64,000 nucleotides of DNA from Aphanomyces cochlioides (Eukaryota; Oomycota; Saprolegniomycetes; Saprolegniales; Verrucalvaceae), in NCBI GenBank assembly GCA_019828595.1, contig JAHQRK010000022.1:1240001-1304000 (forward strand), in the 5' to 3' direction. The stretch's first letter is position 1. Each line of letters opens with the position of its first letter. Both the position numbers and the translations under genes were made by a program. Below, one piece after another: positions 31,258 to 43,239 of the stretch. The notes under the pieces are model-generated. The model saw only the letters and a list, made by a program, of their open reading frames with translations. It did not search any database and was not told the DNA's origin.

Positions 31258-32364
31258 TCCTTTTTCGACCCAAATCAACTTTTTTTGCTTCCCGAATGAT
31301 ATCTCGGCCAATATTTTCTTCCCAACACACGCTATCTCTTATGGCACCTCACATGCTCTTCTTTCAACCGCATCACAACCCGTCATCCCCGCACGCCGAC
31401 GAAATGCGTGTAAAATGACAAAAGTACTAGACTTTGCGTCTCCATTTCTCATCCATGAGGCAAGTGTACCAATCATAAAACACGCATAAATAGAACAGTT
31501 CAAACTGGACTTTCACCGAGACCCTGACACGACAAATATTCCATCTCAGTTTCACTTCAGAAAGGACGATTTTAAATCCTCATTGACTTGGAGGGGACGC
31601 TACTTGAGAAACCCTTCCAGTCATTCCTTACTCTCTTCAAAGCAACAAACTTTTCCAAAATGGACCCAACTTAAACTTAACCACACTAAACAAATCTCAA
31701 CAACAGGTAGCTCCAAAGAAACAGCGATTCGTTCAAATGAATACACAATCGTATCAACCGAGCGCTGGATAGACACATCCACTCGACCTCAGAGTATGTC
31801 TCTCAAAACAATGACAGACAAGATGGAAGAGAGCATCCAATTGGACCGTTGGAACTTATTATAGATTCCAAGATACATATATGTAGATGATTACAGGAGG
31901 TCCATCGTTCCCTGTGAGTTTGTGTGTTTAGACTCGTTTTTTGTGGGAGGGGGCGATGATCCGCTTTTGGTTTGAAATGAAAGTATTTGAATAGGTCTAC
32001 GAGAGGAGACAAACTTTTTCTCCCAAGCCCTTCGAGTATTGCATGTTGGCGAGGACTGACCACTCAGTTTGTCTAGGCTTTGGTTGCGAAAATAGAGTGC
32101 GCTGAAGGATTTTTGTGTCCAGAGTCGTCGTGAATGGTATGGAAACAGATCACAGACGTGGAGAGAGGAGATGATGTTTGTGACTTGTGAGGTCGAGTCT
32201 ATCGTGGGCCGTGTGGTGACAGGATGTTAGTATAGGCGATGTTGTTGTGTGTGCTGACGTGATGGGTTTGGCGTTGAATGTGTGACAAGGATAGTGTTCC
32301 AATGGTTGTGAGAGGGTGTGTGATTGATGTGAATGATGAGCAAGGTAGGCATAGTAGACATGGA

Positions 32365-32408
32365 GGTCTTATAGTGTAGCGGTTATCACGTCTCCTTGAC
32401 GTGGAGAA
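32365..32408 (+). pseudogene. tRNA-Val(GAC) 5' half upstream of LINE copy 3
   Basis: tRNA positions 1-44. The junction GGAGAA-CTTTCG differs from that of copy 2 (GGAGAAGG-ACTTTCG), so the two LINE copies are separate insertions. The 3' half is at 41637-41680. Confidence 0.93.
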
Positions 32409-32488
32409 CTTTCGTTTTTGCTTTGTAGGTTAAACTACCACAGCCCCCCAACGGAAAATCTTGCTTTTTAGGTGCTTTCGACAACGTC

Positions 32489-35013
32489 ATGGCCTCTAGC
32501 GCGGAAAAAACCATCCTTTCGACGGTGTCTCGATTCGCTCAACGTGAATCGACGCCTGACCCTAGCCAAGCGACGCCCGGTCCGAGCCGAGAAGCCGCTG
32601 AAAAACCTCCTTCCTCTAGGAACAGCGCCGCTGCGTCCGACTCTCTTCGTAGGGAAAATGTTTCCAACCAAGATGGTGTTGACTTAGGTGGTGACACTGG
32701 TCCAAATATGGACAAAAAAAATGGACCCGATGATGCAGGAATGGGTATGGATATTAATGGTTCCAACGAAAAACCTGCCTCTGACGCCAATGGTGGCAAA
32801 TTACCCAAGGATTCTGACAAGCCTGGGAGAATATTACCCATCCTGACGGCACCCCTCATGGACGAGTTTTACCTAATTCGAAAAATCCCTCCAAAGATGG
32901 GACAAACTCTCCTGCCAAACCCTCCAACCCCAAAAAACAAGCTTCGTCCAACAACGAAGGCAAAAAAACCAACTCGAAGAAAAATAATGTATGGGAAGGA
33001 GCCCGCCATGTGAAAACCCAATTGGTTCGCAACACTGGTGGGCATCCCATTGACGACTCTGAATTGGAAGAATTAATTCGACAAGCTCGAGAATTCCGCC
33101 AAAACCCTACTGCTATGGATGAATTCATTGAAGACATCTTGAAAACTCCATCCTCGAAGGCTTGCACTGTGGACATTCCTCTGGGAGAAGCTTTCCGTCA
33201 AGTCAAGGACTACCAAATCCGAGCGAATTTAATTACCCAAAACCCGGGTACGCTTTGGGAATCGAAATTCAAGGAAATTCTGTTCCACAAGAAAAACCCG
33301 ACTACTCTCTCTTTGACGTTTTATGACGATGATCTATTGCGCAAAACTTGTGGAACCTCCCTTCGTCTGGGAAAACAAGAATTTACTGTGCCTGAATATT
33401 CTCCCCACTCGAAACTTTATTTTATTACTTTCAACAACCTGGTGGATCACGATATTCAAAAAGCGATTTTGAAAAAGTTGGAAGAGCTCACTCACTGCGT
33501 CATTGTTGGTTTTAACCCCAGTACTGACAATTTATTACGCTCGACCCAATTTCGAGTCCTTTTTGACTCCGAAACTCCTCCTTTGGCATTGGTACCAGAT
33601 GATGGAGGCGAGCCTCTGAGAGAAATCGAGATCCAAAACCAAGTTTATGTTTTTCAACATAAAATTCGGTCCCTCAATCAAACGGTCCCTCCCAGCGTTC
33701 AAGCTAGACTGGAAAAAGCCAAACAAAAAGACGACGCTAAAAAGAATACAGACCATGTCGAGGAAAACGCTACAGAGGAAAAAATTGATGCTCCCGAAAA
33801 TCCATCGACAGAAAACCAACCACCCAACACCCCGAAGGAAAATACTGGCACAACTGGAAACTCCGAATCCCCTAATGCCGATCCCAAGGAAAATCAAAAT
33901 GGCAAGGAAAACTTTGTCGACCTGTCAAGCGATGTGGACATGGAACAAGAGGAGAAATCAAATATCGAAGAGGAAGAAATGGTAGCTCAACCCAAGAAGA
34001 TATTAAATCCTCCACAATCACCCAAGGGCTCGAGCGAGAATAATATTATTCTCACAGACAAACCCAATTTATCCCAGGACGAATTTAAACCAACTCGAGC
34101 CGGTTTTATTCAAGGTCCCCAATACAAAATATCAGCTACCTCGATTCCAACACAAAATCGATTCGCTATCCTCAGCTCAGACGACTCTGACGTGACAACT
34201 TCAGGCACAACGGTTCCTCGATTCCATCTTGATATCGTTCCTACCGACACGCCCAAAAAACGTCCTGCTTCGTCCCCAAAATCAACGATACCCAAAAAAA
34301 TTCCAGCCTCTACGAAACCAGCAGGAGCCAAAGTGAAGGCTCAAATCACAGAGCTGAAGAAAAAACTGAATGAATCCACCAACCCATTGGTATTTCATGA
34401 TGAAACCCTCAACCAACCTGGCTTTATTGGAAATATCTATATGGACCCAAAATCTCGCAAAATCGCATCCAATTTAATTGCCTCGAGAGGAATTATACGT
34501 TTAATGGCTGGAGAAAATCCCATGCAAGCTATTGATGAAGAACGATTTACCTCGTACTACCAAAAACAGCATGGCCATCCTCCTCCTGAAAATTACAGCC
34601 CCACAAATCTATTCCAAAGTTTGTGTCCAAATGACGAAGACTACCACATGAGAAGATCTCTAGCAGCAATCGATCTATTTCTGTCCAACAGAGCACCTGA
34701 AGCTTATACGAACGATGAGTATATTAATCTGTGCCTGAAAGACAAAGTCCACCGTTGGCCCAATTGCAATTTAATCACGGACGCCTCCTTGATTAAATTA
34801 ATTTCCAGTCCTGCTGCTGGAAACCTGGTGCAACATCATAAAATTGAAGAAGAGTTGAGCCATATTGTGAAAGATCTGGCACTCCAAACAATTGACCCTA
34901 CGAAGTGTTTTGACTCGGATACTGATGCCTTGTTAACTTTACTTCCGGACGAAAAGGCTCCTGAACTCGACTACAAAGAACTTGGCGATGGTGACAATGC
35001 AGACTCCAATTGA
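32489..35013 (+). pseudogene. LINE ORF1, frameshifted copy
   Basis: This corresponds to the 841-residue ORF1 at 4830-7355. A G-run of four in copy 2 (near 5166-5169) is three here (near 32825-32827), shifting the frame after about codon 113. Translation from the ATG at 32489 leaves the ORF1 frame and stops at 33013 after 174 codons. The original frame resumes downstream and is open from about 33010 to 35013 (667 codons from a GTG), covering the RRM-like, acidic and C-terminal regions. Only the disordered N-terminal part is separated. One residue differs in the acidic region (Ile for Thr). A sequencing or assembly slip in the G-run cannot be excluded. Confidence 0.88.
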
Positions 35014-35113
35014 CTCGCCAACACACAAAATCAATTAAAACCACAATCACCACACCCCGACCCAAACCAACACAACGACTTGAAGTCAAAAAATCAAAAC
35101 CCAAATATTAATC

Positions 35114-38100
35114 ATGACCGTGACCACAATTAACGCGCTACCACAAGCCATTATCGACTGGGATATTAGCTTGTTTTCTCTCAACACAAATGGTCTCTCC
35201 AACTCTTTCCACCACCTTCTCAAGAACTTTCTCCTCAAAAACTCTATCTCACTTATCCAAGAAACTCGACTGCCTTACCCCAGCGACCATGGCAAAATCA
35301 ATTTCTACTGGAAAAAACATACCAACCAACAAGGCACTTTCTTCTACGAGGAGCCAATTTATTCCATCAGCCATACCTCTCATCCTACTGGAGGCCTTGC
35401 TACATTTATTCATCCTGACTGCCCTCTGGACAATTGCACCAATTTAAACCACTCTTGGGACAAACCTCTCCTCCGTGGTCGTTATTTACTTATATCGGCC
35501 ACTCTGGACAATATCCCGGTTTTTATTCACAACATCTATGCTCCGTACGACTATCACGACCGTGTGGATTTTTTTAATGATCTGCCTCGCGATTTTCCAC
35601 CCGAAGCTTTTCATATTGTTGGTGGCGACTTTAACGTTATTTTCTCCCCAACATTAGATTCATGCCGTCCTTCGACTCATGCGACTCATGGCTCATATGA
35701 ACTCAACCTATGGCTACAAGATTTACACCTCGTTGACATTTTCCGTCAACAAAATCCACTGAAACGTGCTTTCACAAGTCCAAAATTTGTCAATCGGCTT
35801 GACTATATTTTCATCTCGTCTGCTATGGCATCCCTACGTCATCTGAAATTTCGTCACCTGGAACTAATTCCTCATGCTGACCACACTCCCTGCAAATTAT
35901 TGACCAAACGTCCAGCAGTATCAATGGGACCTGGTCCATGGAAAACACCACAATGGGTTCTCAACAATGACAAGGCCAAATTAATTATCTCTCGTCAACT
36001 TGAAACCTTCCTTACCAAGACCCAATTAAACTCAAATGTTGGTCTACATTTCGACACCATGATCACCAACATGCGAAATCAATTAAAATACCTACACGAC
36101 GAGTTGGTCGAAAATCAACAAAGGCCTCTCAAGAAATTATCTATGGATTTGGCTTTATTGATTCGGGATTACCAAAACGCCCCATGTGCGTCCTTGATGG
36201 CACGTATCAAAACAATTCAAGCTGCCATACATGAATATCATGACAGGAAAAAAGTCCTACGGGAAGATACTGCTATGCAAACTCATCTCGAGAAAGCGGA
36301 AAGGTGTACCAAATTTCACCTGAAGCCACCTCGCACAATCCCTTTACAAAAATCTCCCTTCAAGGCACTCAAAATGTCCAATGGAAATATTGCTTCTGAT
36401 CAACAATCAATTTCCTCGACACTCCACGAGTTTTATTCTGACCTGTATGGCGACCATGAGGCAGTTGACAAGGAAAGAATGGCCAAGTATTTAAAAACTC
36501 TGATATCTCGCCGACTCAATATCGACGACAAGAGATTTATTGGGGCTCCTCTCACGGCAAACGAATTTTATTTTGCCATTAAACACTCCAAACGGAATTC
36601 AACTCCTGGGCCAAATTCACTGCCCTACGAAATTTTGAAAATGTTTCCCCATGAATGGTCCCTGGCTTTGGAAATGCTATACTATTACCAAATCAACTCT
36701 CACTCCAACTTGGCACCCTCCCAATTGACAAGTTTAATTGTACTGCTGTACAAAAAGGACGACAAACTACTCCCAAAAAATTACCGTCCCATCAGCTTGG
36801 TCAATATCGACGTGAAAATCCTCACAATGGTCCTTGCAGAACGAATGCAGAGAATCATTCAGTCGATAGTCCACCCGGATCAAACAGGTTTTATTCGTGG
36901 TCGATCAATCCAAACCAATTTACTGCGCTTGGAAGACCTGAATCACTTTATGAAGTTTTATTCCTCCGAGTCTATTGTGGCCCTCTTGGACTTTGAAAAA
37001 GCCTTTGATAGGGTCAACCATTCCTATTTATTGGCAACCCTGAAGGAATTTAATTTTCCACCGTCCTTTCTCAACATGGTCAAAGTGCTTTATTCAAATC
37101 GTCGTGGACGAATTATTGTCAATGGACATTTATCCAACCCATTTAAGATCCAACGTGGTGTTTTACAAGGCGACCCATTATCACCTCTTTTATTTGTCTT
37201 GGCGCTAGAACCTATGTGTTTAGCCATACGCAAGAGAAAAGATTTGGGCATACGAATTGGTCATCACACTCACACCGGGAGCTATTATGCAGACGACTCC
37301 CAATTGTACTCCAAAAATACATCGACGTTGCAACTCCAACTCGACATCGTCAAAAAATTCTGTGATATCTCTGGTTTCAAGTTAAATCTCTCCAAGACAG
37401 AATTATTAACCCATGCCAATTTACCTCCAGACCTGGCACCTTTGGCTATTACTGATGACAAACCTGCTAAATCGTTGGGCCTTTTAATTTCTCCCAACAT
37501 CACAGCCACAACACGTTTAAATTCGCTATTGGAGAAATTGGTCTCAAGAACACAACTATGGTCTTATCGAGCACGAACCCTACCCGGAAAAGTGACAATC
37601 CTAAGGTCAATTTGTTTTCCTGTGCTCTGGTATCAACTCCAATTTATTCCGATCGACAAAGAATATGCCAAACTATTCGACAAGGTCGCCAAGCAATTTA
37701 TTCACGGCGATACAATTGATCCATATTCGACTCAACGTTATTTGCATCAATTCAACTCGGACATTATTTTCCTTCCAAAAGCACAAGGTGGTCTCGGATT
37801 TAAATCGTCTACCCACTGGTGGTCAAAACTACACCGGGTCATGACCTTTAAATGCTTCAAGCTACTCCTAGCACCACCTCACAACTCGTATGGTCAAACG
37901 AAATTGCCAGCATGGCTATCCATTGGAGAATATTTACTCTCCAGAGCCTTCAGTCCATGGGGAAATTTTTATGATCTCCTTTTCATGAGTCCACACTCTA
38001 GTATGTACAAAGCCATATCACACCAAGATAAGGTTCCACCTCTCTGGTCAGCATTTACTCGACTATGGTTATCCTTATCTCCAACCCCACTTAAATTTCC

Positions 38101-39199
38101 CACAGTACAAGTCGATGGAAATTTTCCACTTTGGCACAATCAATTCTTACCCTTGGAGAAAACTGTCTTTGAACACTGCTATCCAAAGACTTATGATTAT
38201 GCTGTATCACTGGCAAAATTAAATTTTACCCATGTTCGCCACCTACTCGATGAAAATGGCAATCTTATGGATCGGAAAATCCTGTTAGATTGGATTAAAT
38301 CTCAATGCTCAAGACGCCATTTAGCCACTCCCGATCATAAATGGTGGTATGCTCTACACGGAAGACTTAAGTCTATCCTTCCATCTCCACCCGAGGACAC
38401 AGAAATTAATTTTCGTCAGCCTACACCTTATCGGCAAACGGCTACCGAAATTACTTGGGCTGGAAATTTTAAAGATGGCTTTTTACCCTTTATTGATGCC
38501 ACCTTGGATGATTTAACTCATGAATTTAAATCCAAATCAGCTCAGGAGGTTTTACCCACAGCGCATTTATTGGTACCCTCGGATTTTTATGCCCACAAGG
38601 AAAATATTAAAGTGGTCGCATTCTACAGGCAGCCCAAATTTATTCTGCCAACGTATAGTGCTTTCATATATCGACTGCTTATACGAGCCTTACCTCTCCG
38701 ATACAAATTCAAGTACTCGGACGATATCCCGAACACTTGTATTTTCTGTCATGAAGTGGAGACGTATAAACATTTCACCTTGGACTGTCCATATACTCGA
38801 GCATGTTGGAGTCCATTTAAATCCATGGCCAGATCCCTTAACTTTACTTGGCCAACTACCATGGAAAAAATATTCTTCTCTCCTATAGCACTCCAAGACA
38901 AAGACCTCCAAGCTGGATTTAATTTGCTGTGGCCAATTTTTTTATCTTGTATTTGGTATACAATATGGAAAACTCGGTGCGACCGGATTTACCGTCCAGA
39001 TTTACCTAACAAAACACCTATGACGATATCCAGCTTAGCAGGACACATTATAAAGCGGCATCTGTACCAAGTCAATCGAGCCTCCTTGGACGACTCCACG
39101 AAGGCTTCCTTGACATCGGTGCTTCATAGTTTGCACCAGAATGAGTGGTTCTCTGCCCAAATCTTACCACAATCTCAAAACGAGACCTTGGAACCTTAA
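35114..39199 (+). CDS. LINE ORF2: APE endonuclease / reverse transcriptase (1361 aa), copy 3
   Basis: Full-length counterpart of the protein at 7456-11541, with the same ATG context and 100 nt after the ORF1 stop. Endonuclease motifs (QET, GGDFN, RLDYIF, ADH), RT motifs (LDFEKAFD, LQGDPLSP, YADD) and the C-terminal CX2CX7HX4C finger are all kept. Differences from copy 2 are few, for example His for Asn in ISHTSHPTGG, Arg for Cys in LKFRHLE, and Ser for Ala in GRLKSIL. None affects a catalytic motif. The intact ORF2 beside a broken ORF1 suggests that the frameshift is recent. Confidence 0.96.
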   Translation: MTVTTINALPQAIIDWDISLFSLNTNGLSNSFHHLLKNFLLKNSISLIQETRLPYPSDHGKINFYWKKHTNQQGTFFYEEPIYSISHTSHPTGGLATFIHPDCPLDNCTNLNHSWDKPLLRGRYLLISATLDNIPVFIHNIYAPYDYHDRVDFFNDLPRDFPPEAFHIVGGDFNVIFSPTLDSCRPSTHATHGSYELNLWLQDLHLVDIFRQQNPLKRAFTSPKFVNRLDYIFISSAMASLRHLKFRHLELIPHADHTPCKLLTKRPAVSMGPGPWKTPQWVLNNDKAKLIISRQLETFLTKTQLNSNVGLHFDTMITNMRNQLKYLHDELVENQQRPLKKLSMDLALLIRDYQNAPCASLMARIKTIQAAIHEYHDRKKVLREDTAMQTHLEKAERCTKFHLKPPRTIPLQKSPFKALKMSNGNIASDQQSISSTLHEFYSDLYGDHEAVDKERMAKYLKTLISRRLNIDDKRFIGAPLTANEFYFAIKHSKRNSTPGPNSLPYEILKMFPHEWSLALEMLYYYQINSHSNLAPSQLTSLIVLLYKKDDKLLPKNYRPISLVNIDVKILTMVLAERMQRIIQSIVHPDQTGFIRGRSIQTNLLRLEDLNHFMKFYSSESIVALLDFEKAFDRVNHSYLLATLKEFNFPPSFLNMVKVLYSNRRGRIIVNGHLSNPFKIQRGVLQGDPLSPLLFVLALEPMCLAIRKRKDLGIRIGHHTHTGSYYADDSQLYSKNTSTLQLQLDIVKKFCDISGFKLNLSKTELLTHANLPPDLAPLAITDDKPAKSLGLLISPNITATTRLNSLLEKLVSRTQLWSYRARTLPGKVTILRSICFPVLWYQLQFIPIDKEYAKLFDKVAKQFIHGDTIDPYSTQRYLHQFNSDIIFLPKAQGGLGFKSSTHWWSKLHRVMTFKCFKLLLAPPHNSYGQTKLPAWLSIGEYLLSRAFSPWGNFYDLLFMSPHSSMYKAISHQDKVPPLWSAFTRLWLSLSPTPLKFPTVQVDGNFPLWHNQFLPLEKTVFEHCYPKTYDYAVSLAKLNFTHVRHLLDENGNLMDRKILLDWIKSQCSRRHLATPDHKWWYALHGRLKSILPSPPEDTEINFRQPTPYRQTATEITWAGNFKDGFLPFIDATLDDLTHEFKSKSAQEVLPTAHLLVPSDFYAHKENIKVVAFYRQPKFILPTYSAFIYRLLIRALPLRYKFKYSDDIPNTCIFCHEVETYKHFTLDCPYTRACWSPFKSMARSLNFTWPTTMEKIFFSPIALQDKDLQAGFNLLWPIFLSCIWYTIWKTRCDRIYRPDLPNKTPMTISSLAGHIIKRHLYQVNRASLDDSTKASLTSVLHSLHQNEWFSAQILPQSQNETLEP

Positions 39200-41636
39200 A
39201 AGGCATGTTATATTGCAACCTTTGAAGAAATTCACCTAAGTCACCCAAACCAATGGGAAAACTCAAAGTGGATTTTCTCGCGACCCACTTGGCCTTTTCA
39301 TGCGTTTGATGGCTCGTTAGCCCCAGCTAACAGAGCTCTATGAACACACCAAGTAACTTTATCTCATGCCGAGTCGTTCACAAAATCGACTTGACTTTAT
39401 CCGTTCACCCAAAATGGCAAAACTATCGACAACTCTGGCATTGCTCTGACGATCATTTCAGACATTCTAATGGTCATCAGGGTTGCTAGACATCCCAAGC
39501 AGACAAACGCAAGCGTTAGATTGCAAAAAAGTGCAGTGGTTCTCTCACAACAACACTTTGAAAATTGTTACGACGTCTCCCCCTGGGGCGAAATCTCAAA
39601 ATCGAGTGCACACTTTTTGTTCGGGAAAATTGCGCCACGGTGCCTAAAAGATTCTCCCATGTCTCCTCCTCAAGATGTGCCAGTTTGCGAGTGCTCAAAC
39701 CTCGCCAAACTCGCGAAACAAAATTCGAAAGGAAATTCGACCCGGTGACACCCATTTTGAACCGGTTTCAACCCGTCACCAAAAGTGAAATTTCTCTCGA
39801 CCTACTGCGTGGATTTCTACGTTTAGTGGCTTGTTATCTCAGTTGAATCGAGCTCTATGCCGACACCAACTAGCACATATTGCAGATCTATGGTTCAAAA
39901 CCACGAACCCATTTTGGACTGTCACCCAAACCGGTGAAACACCAGGACAACTCGAACGCTTTCCCTACGGTCACCGAGTGACATCTAGGGGTCTAGTGGG
40001 TGGCTCCACCACTTATTACGACTAGCCAAAGCGTTAGAACGCCCTGAAACATCCTGGTTTGCTCGCAATCCTCAATCCAAAATGTCAACCGCCCCTATCC
40101 ACCGGCTACAAAACCTTAAGTCGGCTACAGGTCGCAAATCATTTCCTATCGACCGGCTATGACTCTTTTCCATCCTATCATGGCTAGACGAGTGTTTTAA
40201 GCCATCAAGAGCGATGATTGAAGCCCTGGAACCTACTTGCCGTCGCCCCGACAACTTTTGGTGAAATGGCTAAAACTCATCGGAATGGCTCCTGAACGCA
40301 AATCAACTCCGATCGCCCAACTTAGAGTTGGAGAGGCTCGAGAATGTCCTCGCGATGGATTTGAGCTATCAAGCACGATGATAGCAGCACAGGAACCCAA
40401 CTTCCGATTCCAAACCATTTTGAGCCGATAAGGCTCCAAAACGACCATCGTAGCTCATTTCAGCTACACGACTCTATATGCACCGATTAATATGGTGCAT
40501 CCACCGCTAGCCTCCATTGATGGAGGACACCAAGTATGGCTATCTATCTCATAGCCGTTCGGAAGTTATGACTCCTTCAAATTTGGCCGCCGAGACGCCC
40601 GATTGGAAAAACCACTGGTTTTGGCTAGCGCTCTCCCGCTACACACTACCTATGGCGATTCTAATGGTGCGCTATCCTTCGTACGTATCGTCGCTACGAT
40701 TCTGCCAAGTGGCTCCATGCACCGCGGCGCCGTTCGAAATCCAGCTCCGACGATGCTCGCGCTCGAGACCTATCCGCGCATGGCGCATGTCAAAATGGCA
40801 CCTCCCAAATATTTTACCCTTTTTTATTATTTTTGGGAGGTTTACCCCAAAAGCCCAACCCACAAGGGATTTTCCCTCTATCTCGCCACCATCAACTCCG
40901 ATGAAGACGCTCCTGAAATCAACTTTGCTTGTCATGGAACGACCGACCTCGTTGATTTTTTTGGCTGGTCAAATCGTCCAAGAACATTTTATTTTGGATG
41001 GTCTTTTCTCTCAAACCCAGCTTTTCCCATGGATCCAGCGATTTAATTCGGCCTCCTGAGGTCGAATTAAATTGGCCACGACCTTTTTGGATTTTTTGGG
41101 CTCCTACCTCTTGCCAATTTATTTTCCTTGGGCCTGATTTTACTCTGTTTCGACCCTTTTGTCAATTTTTGGCCTTCCTCTCCTGTCGATTTATTTATTC
41201 ATGGATCGACCCCAACTCAAGCTTTTATTCACTTGGCCTTTTTCACTGCGTACCTCCACTTGGAATTTTTATCAAGACTTTTGTATACAAATTTTCAAGT
41301 CCTCCACAGTCAACCCGAAATTGCCTCGTATCTCGCCACCACCAACTCGGATCAAGATGGTCATGAAAAGAAAGTTGCTTGTATGGCTCTTCTCTATACT
41401 CTTGAATTTTTTCACAGCCTGAATCGCCATGCAACATTTTCTTTCTGCCATGGTTCCTCCAAATTACCCCACACCCCAAGTCTATTTTGGTTAAGCAACA
41501 CTGGACGATTTTCCACAAGAACCTTCCAAGGTCACATTTCGCAACACATATTTATTATGCGACCTATGAAGCCAAAATCGAAAGTCTAGTTTGCGGCCCT
41601 TTTGGGCCATATTAATTCTTTAATATACTCAGTTAA
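39200..41636 (+). other. LINE copy 3 3' UTR
   Basis: Counterpart of 11542-13977, with the same hairpins and the terminal double hairpin at 41595-41626. Small indels in the C/G-run near 39581 and the C-run near 41475 change the frames of the short open stretches relative to copies 1 and 2, supporting a non-coding role. Confidence 0.78.
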
Positions 41637-41680
41637 CCTTGACGTGGAGAAGGTCCCCGGTTCAAGTCCGGGTAAGACCA
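41637..41680 (+). pseudogene. tRNA-Val(GAC) 3' half downstream of LINE copy 3
   Basis: tRNA positions 30-73, with B box and downstream T5 run; partner of 32365-32408. Confidence 0.93.
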
Positions 41681-42793
41681 TCCTTTTTCGACCCAAATCA
41701 ACTTTTTTTGCTTCCCGAATGATATCTCGGCCAATATTTTCTTCCCAACACACGCTATCTCTTATGGCACCTCACATGCTCTTCTTTCAACCGCATCACA
41801 ACCCGTCATCCCCGCACGCCGACGAAATGCGTGTAAAATGACAAAAGTACTAGACTTTGCGTCTCCATTTCTCATCCATGAGGCAAGTGTACCAATCATA
41901 AAACACGCATAAATAGAACAGTTCAAACTGGACTTTCACCGAGACCCTGACACGACAAATATTCCATCTCAGTTTCACTTCAGAAAGGACGATTTTAAAT
42001 CCTCATTGACTTGGAGGGGACGCTACTTGAGAAACCCTTCCAGTCATTCCTTACTCTCTTCAAAGCAACAAACTTTTCCAAAATGGACCCAACTTAAACT
42101 TAACCACACTAAACAAATCTCAACAACAGGTAGCTCCAAAGAAACAGCGATTCGTTCAAATGAATACACAATCGTATCAACCGAGCGCTGGATAGACACA
42201 TCCACTCGACCTCAGAGTATGTCTCTCAAAACAATGACAGACAAGATGGAAGAGAGCATCCAATTGGACCGTTGGAACTTATTATAGATTCCAAGATACA
42301 TATATGTAGATGATTACAGGAGGTCCATCGTTCCCTGTGAGTTTGTGTGTTTAGACTCGTTTTTTGTGGGAGGGGGCGATGATCCGCTTTTGGTTTGAAA
42401 TGAAAGTATTTGAATAGGTCTACGAGAGGAGACAAACTTTTTCTCCCAAGCCCTTCGAGTATTGCATGTTGGCGAGGACTGACCACTCAGTTTGTCTAGG
42501 CTTTGGTTGCGAAAATAGAGTGCGCTGAAGGATTTTTGTGTCCAGAGTCGTCGTGAATGGTATGGAAACAGATCACAGACGTGGAGAGAGGAGATGATGT
42601 TTGTGACTTGTGAGGTCGAGTCTATCGTGGGCCGTGTGGTGACAGGATGTTAGTATAGGCGATGTTGTTGTGTGTGCTGACGTGATGGGTTTGGCGTTGA
42701 ATGTGTGACAAGGATAGTGTTCCAATGGTTGTGAGAGGGTGCTGGTGTGTGATTGATGTGAATGATGAGCAAGGTAGGCATAGTAGACATGGA

Positions 42794-43239
42794 GGTCTTA
42801 TAGTGTAGCGGTTATCACGTCTCCTTGACGTGGAGAATGAGGGGGGAAATTGGCTCAGTGGTAGAGCACACGCTTCGTAAGCGAGAGGTCACCGGTTCGA
42901 TCCCGGGCTAGGACGAGGGATTTGCAACCCCTCCACCCCCCCTGTCCGAAAGCACGGTATTTAATGGGATGTATGTGATCGGGAAACTTAAGTGCGCCTC
43001 GAACTTACAAGAGAAGGATTGTCCGGAAGCGGTTACCGGAATGAAAGTGTCAGTTTAATGTGGCCGTTCTGTAAAAACGTGTCGAATCGCTGTACTACCG
43101 AAAAGGTAGAACTATCAAGACAAAGCCGTTAGACCTGGTCCAGCTGAGTTAAAGTAGTTCATATCCACTATAACCTAGGTAATATACTCAATAAACCTTG
43201 ACGTGGAGAAGGTCCCCGGTTCAAGTCCGGGTAAGACCA
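42794..43239 (+). pseudogene. tRNA-Val(GAC) split by SINE 6
   Basis: The 5' half is 42794-42837 and the 3' half 43196-43239. Confidence 0.92.
42838..43195 (+). mobile_element. SINE copy 6
   Basis: Full length (358 bp), TGA-type 5' junction, in the first unit after LINE copy 3. Confidence 0.9.

Larger units (their letters stand above)
14022..32364 (+). repeat. tRNA-Val array block B (13 tRNA sites)
   Basis: Near-identical head-to-tail units of 1180 or 1186 bp each hold one tRNA-Val(GAC) gene and a ~1.1-kb spacer. Sites begin at 15129, 16309, 17489, 18669, 20227, 21407, 22959, 24145, 25331, 26886, 28445, 29631 and 31185; those at 18669, 21407, 25331, 26886 and 29631 are split by a SINE. Units ending at 20227, 24145, 25331, 28445 and 29631 carry a 6-bp CTGGTG insert, the others do not. 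The spacers hold no gene that I can support. Confidence 0.95.
32409..41636 (+). mobile_element. Site-specific LINE copy 3, full length, ORF1 frameshifted
   Basis: A ~9.23-kb element with the same structure and target as copy 2, flanked by a ~15-bp duplication of the tRNA anticodon arm. ORF2 is open. ORF1 has lost one G and is interrupted, so this copy is probably not autonomous in cis, although its RNA or ORF2 protein could still take part. Scattered substitutions separate it from copies 1 and 2, and all three remain nearly identical. Confidence 0.95.
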
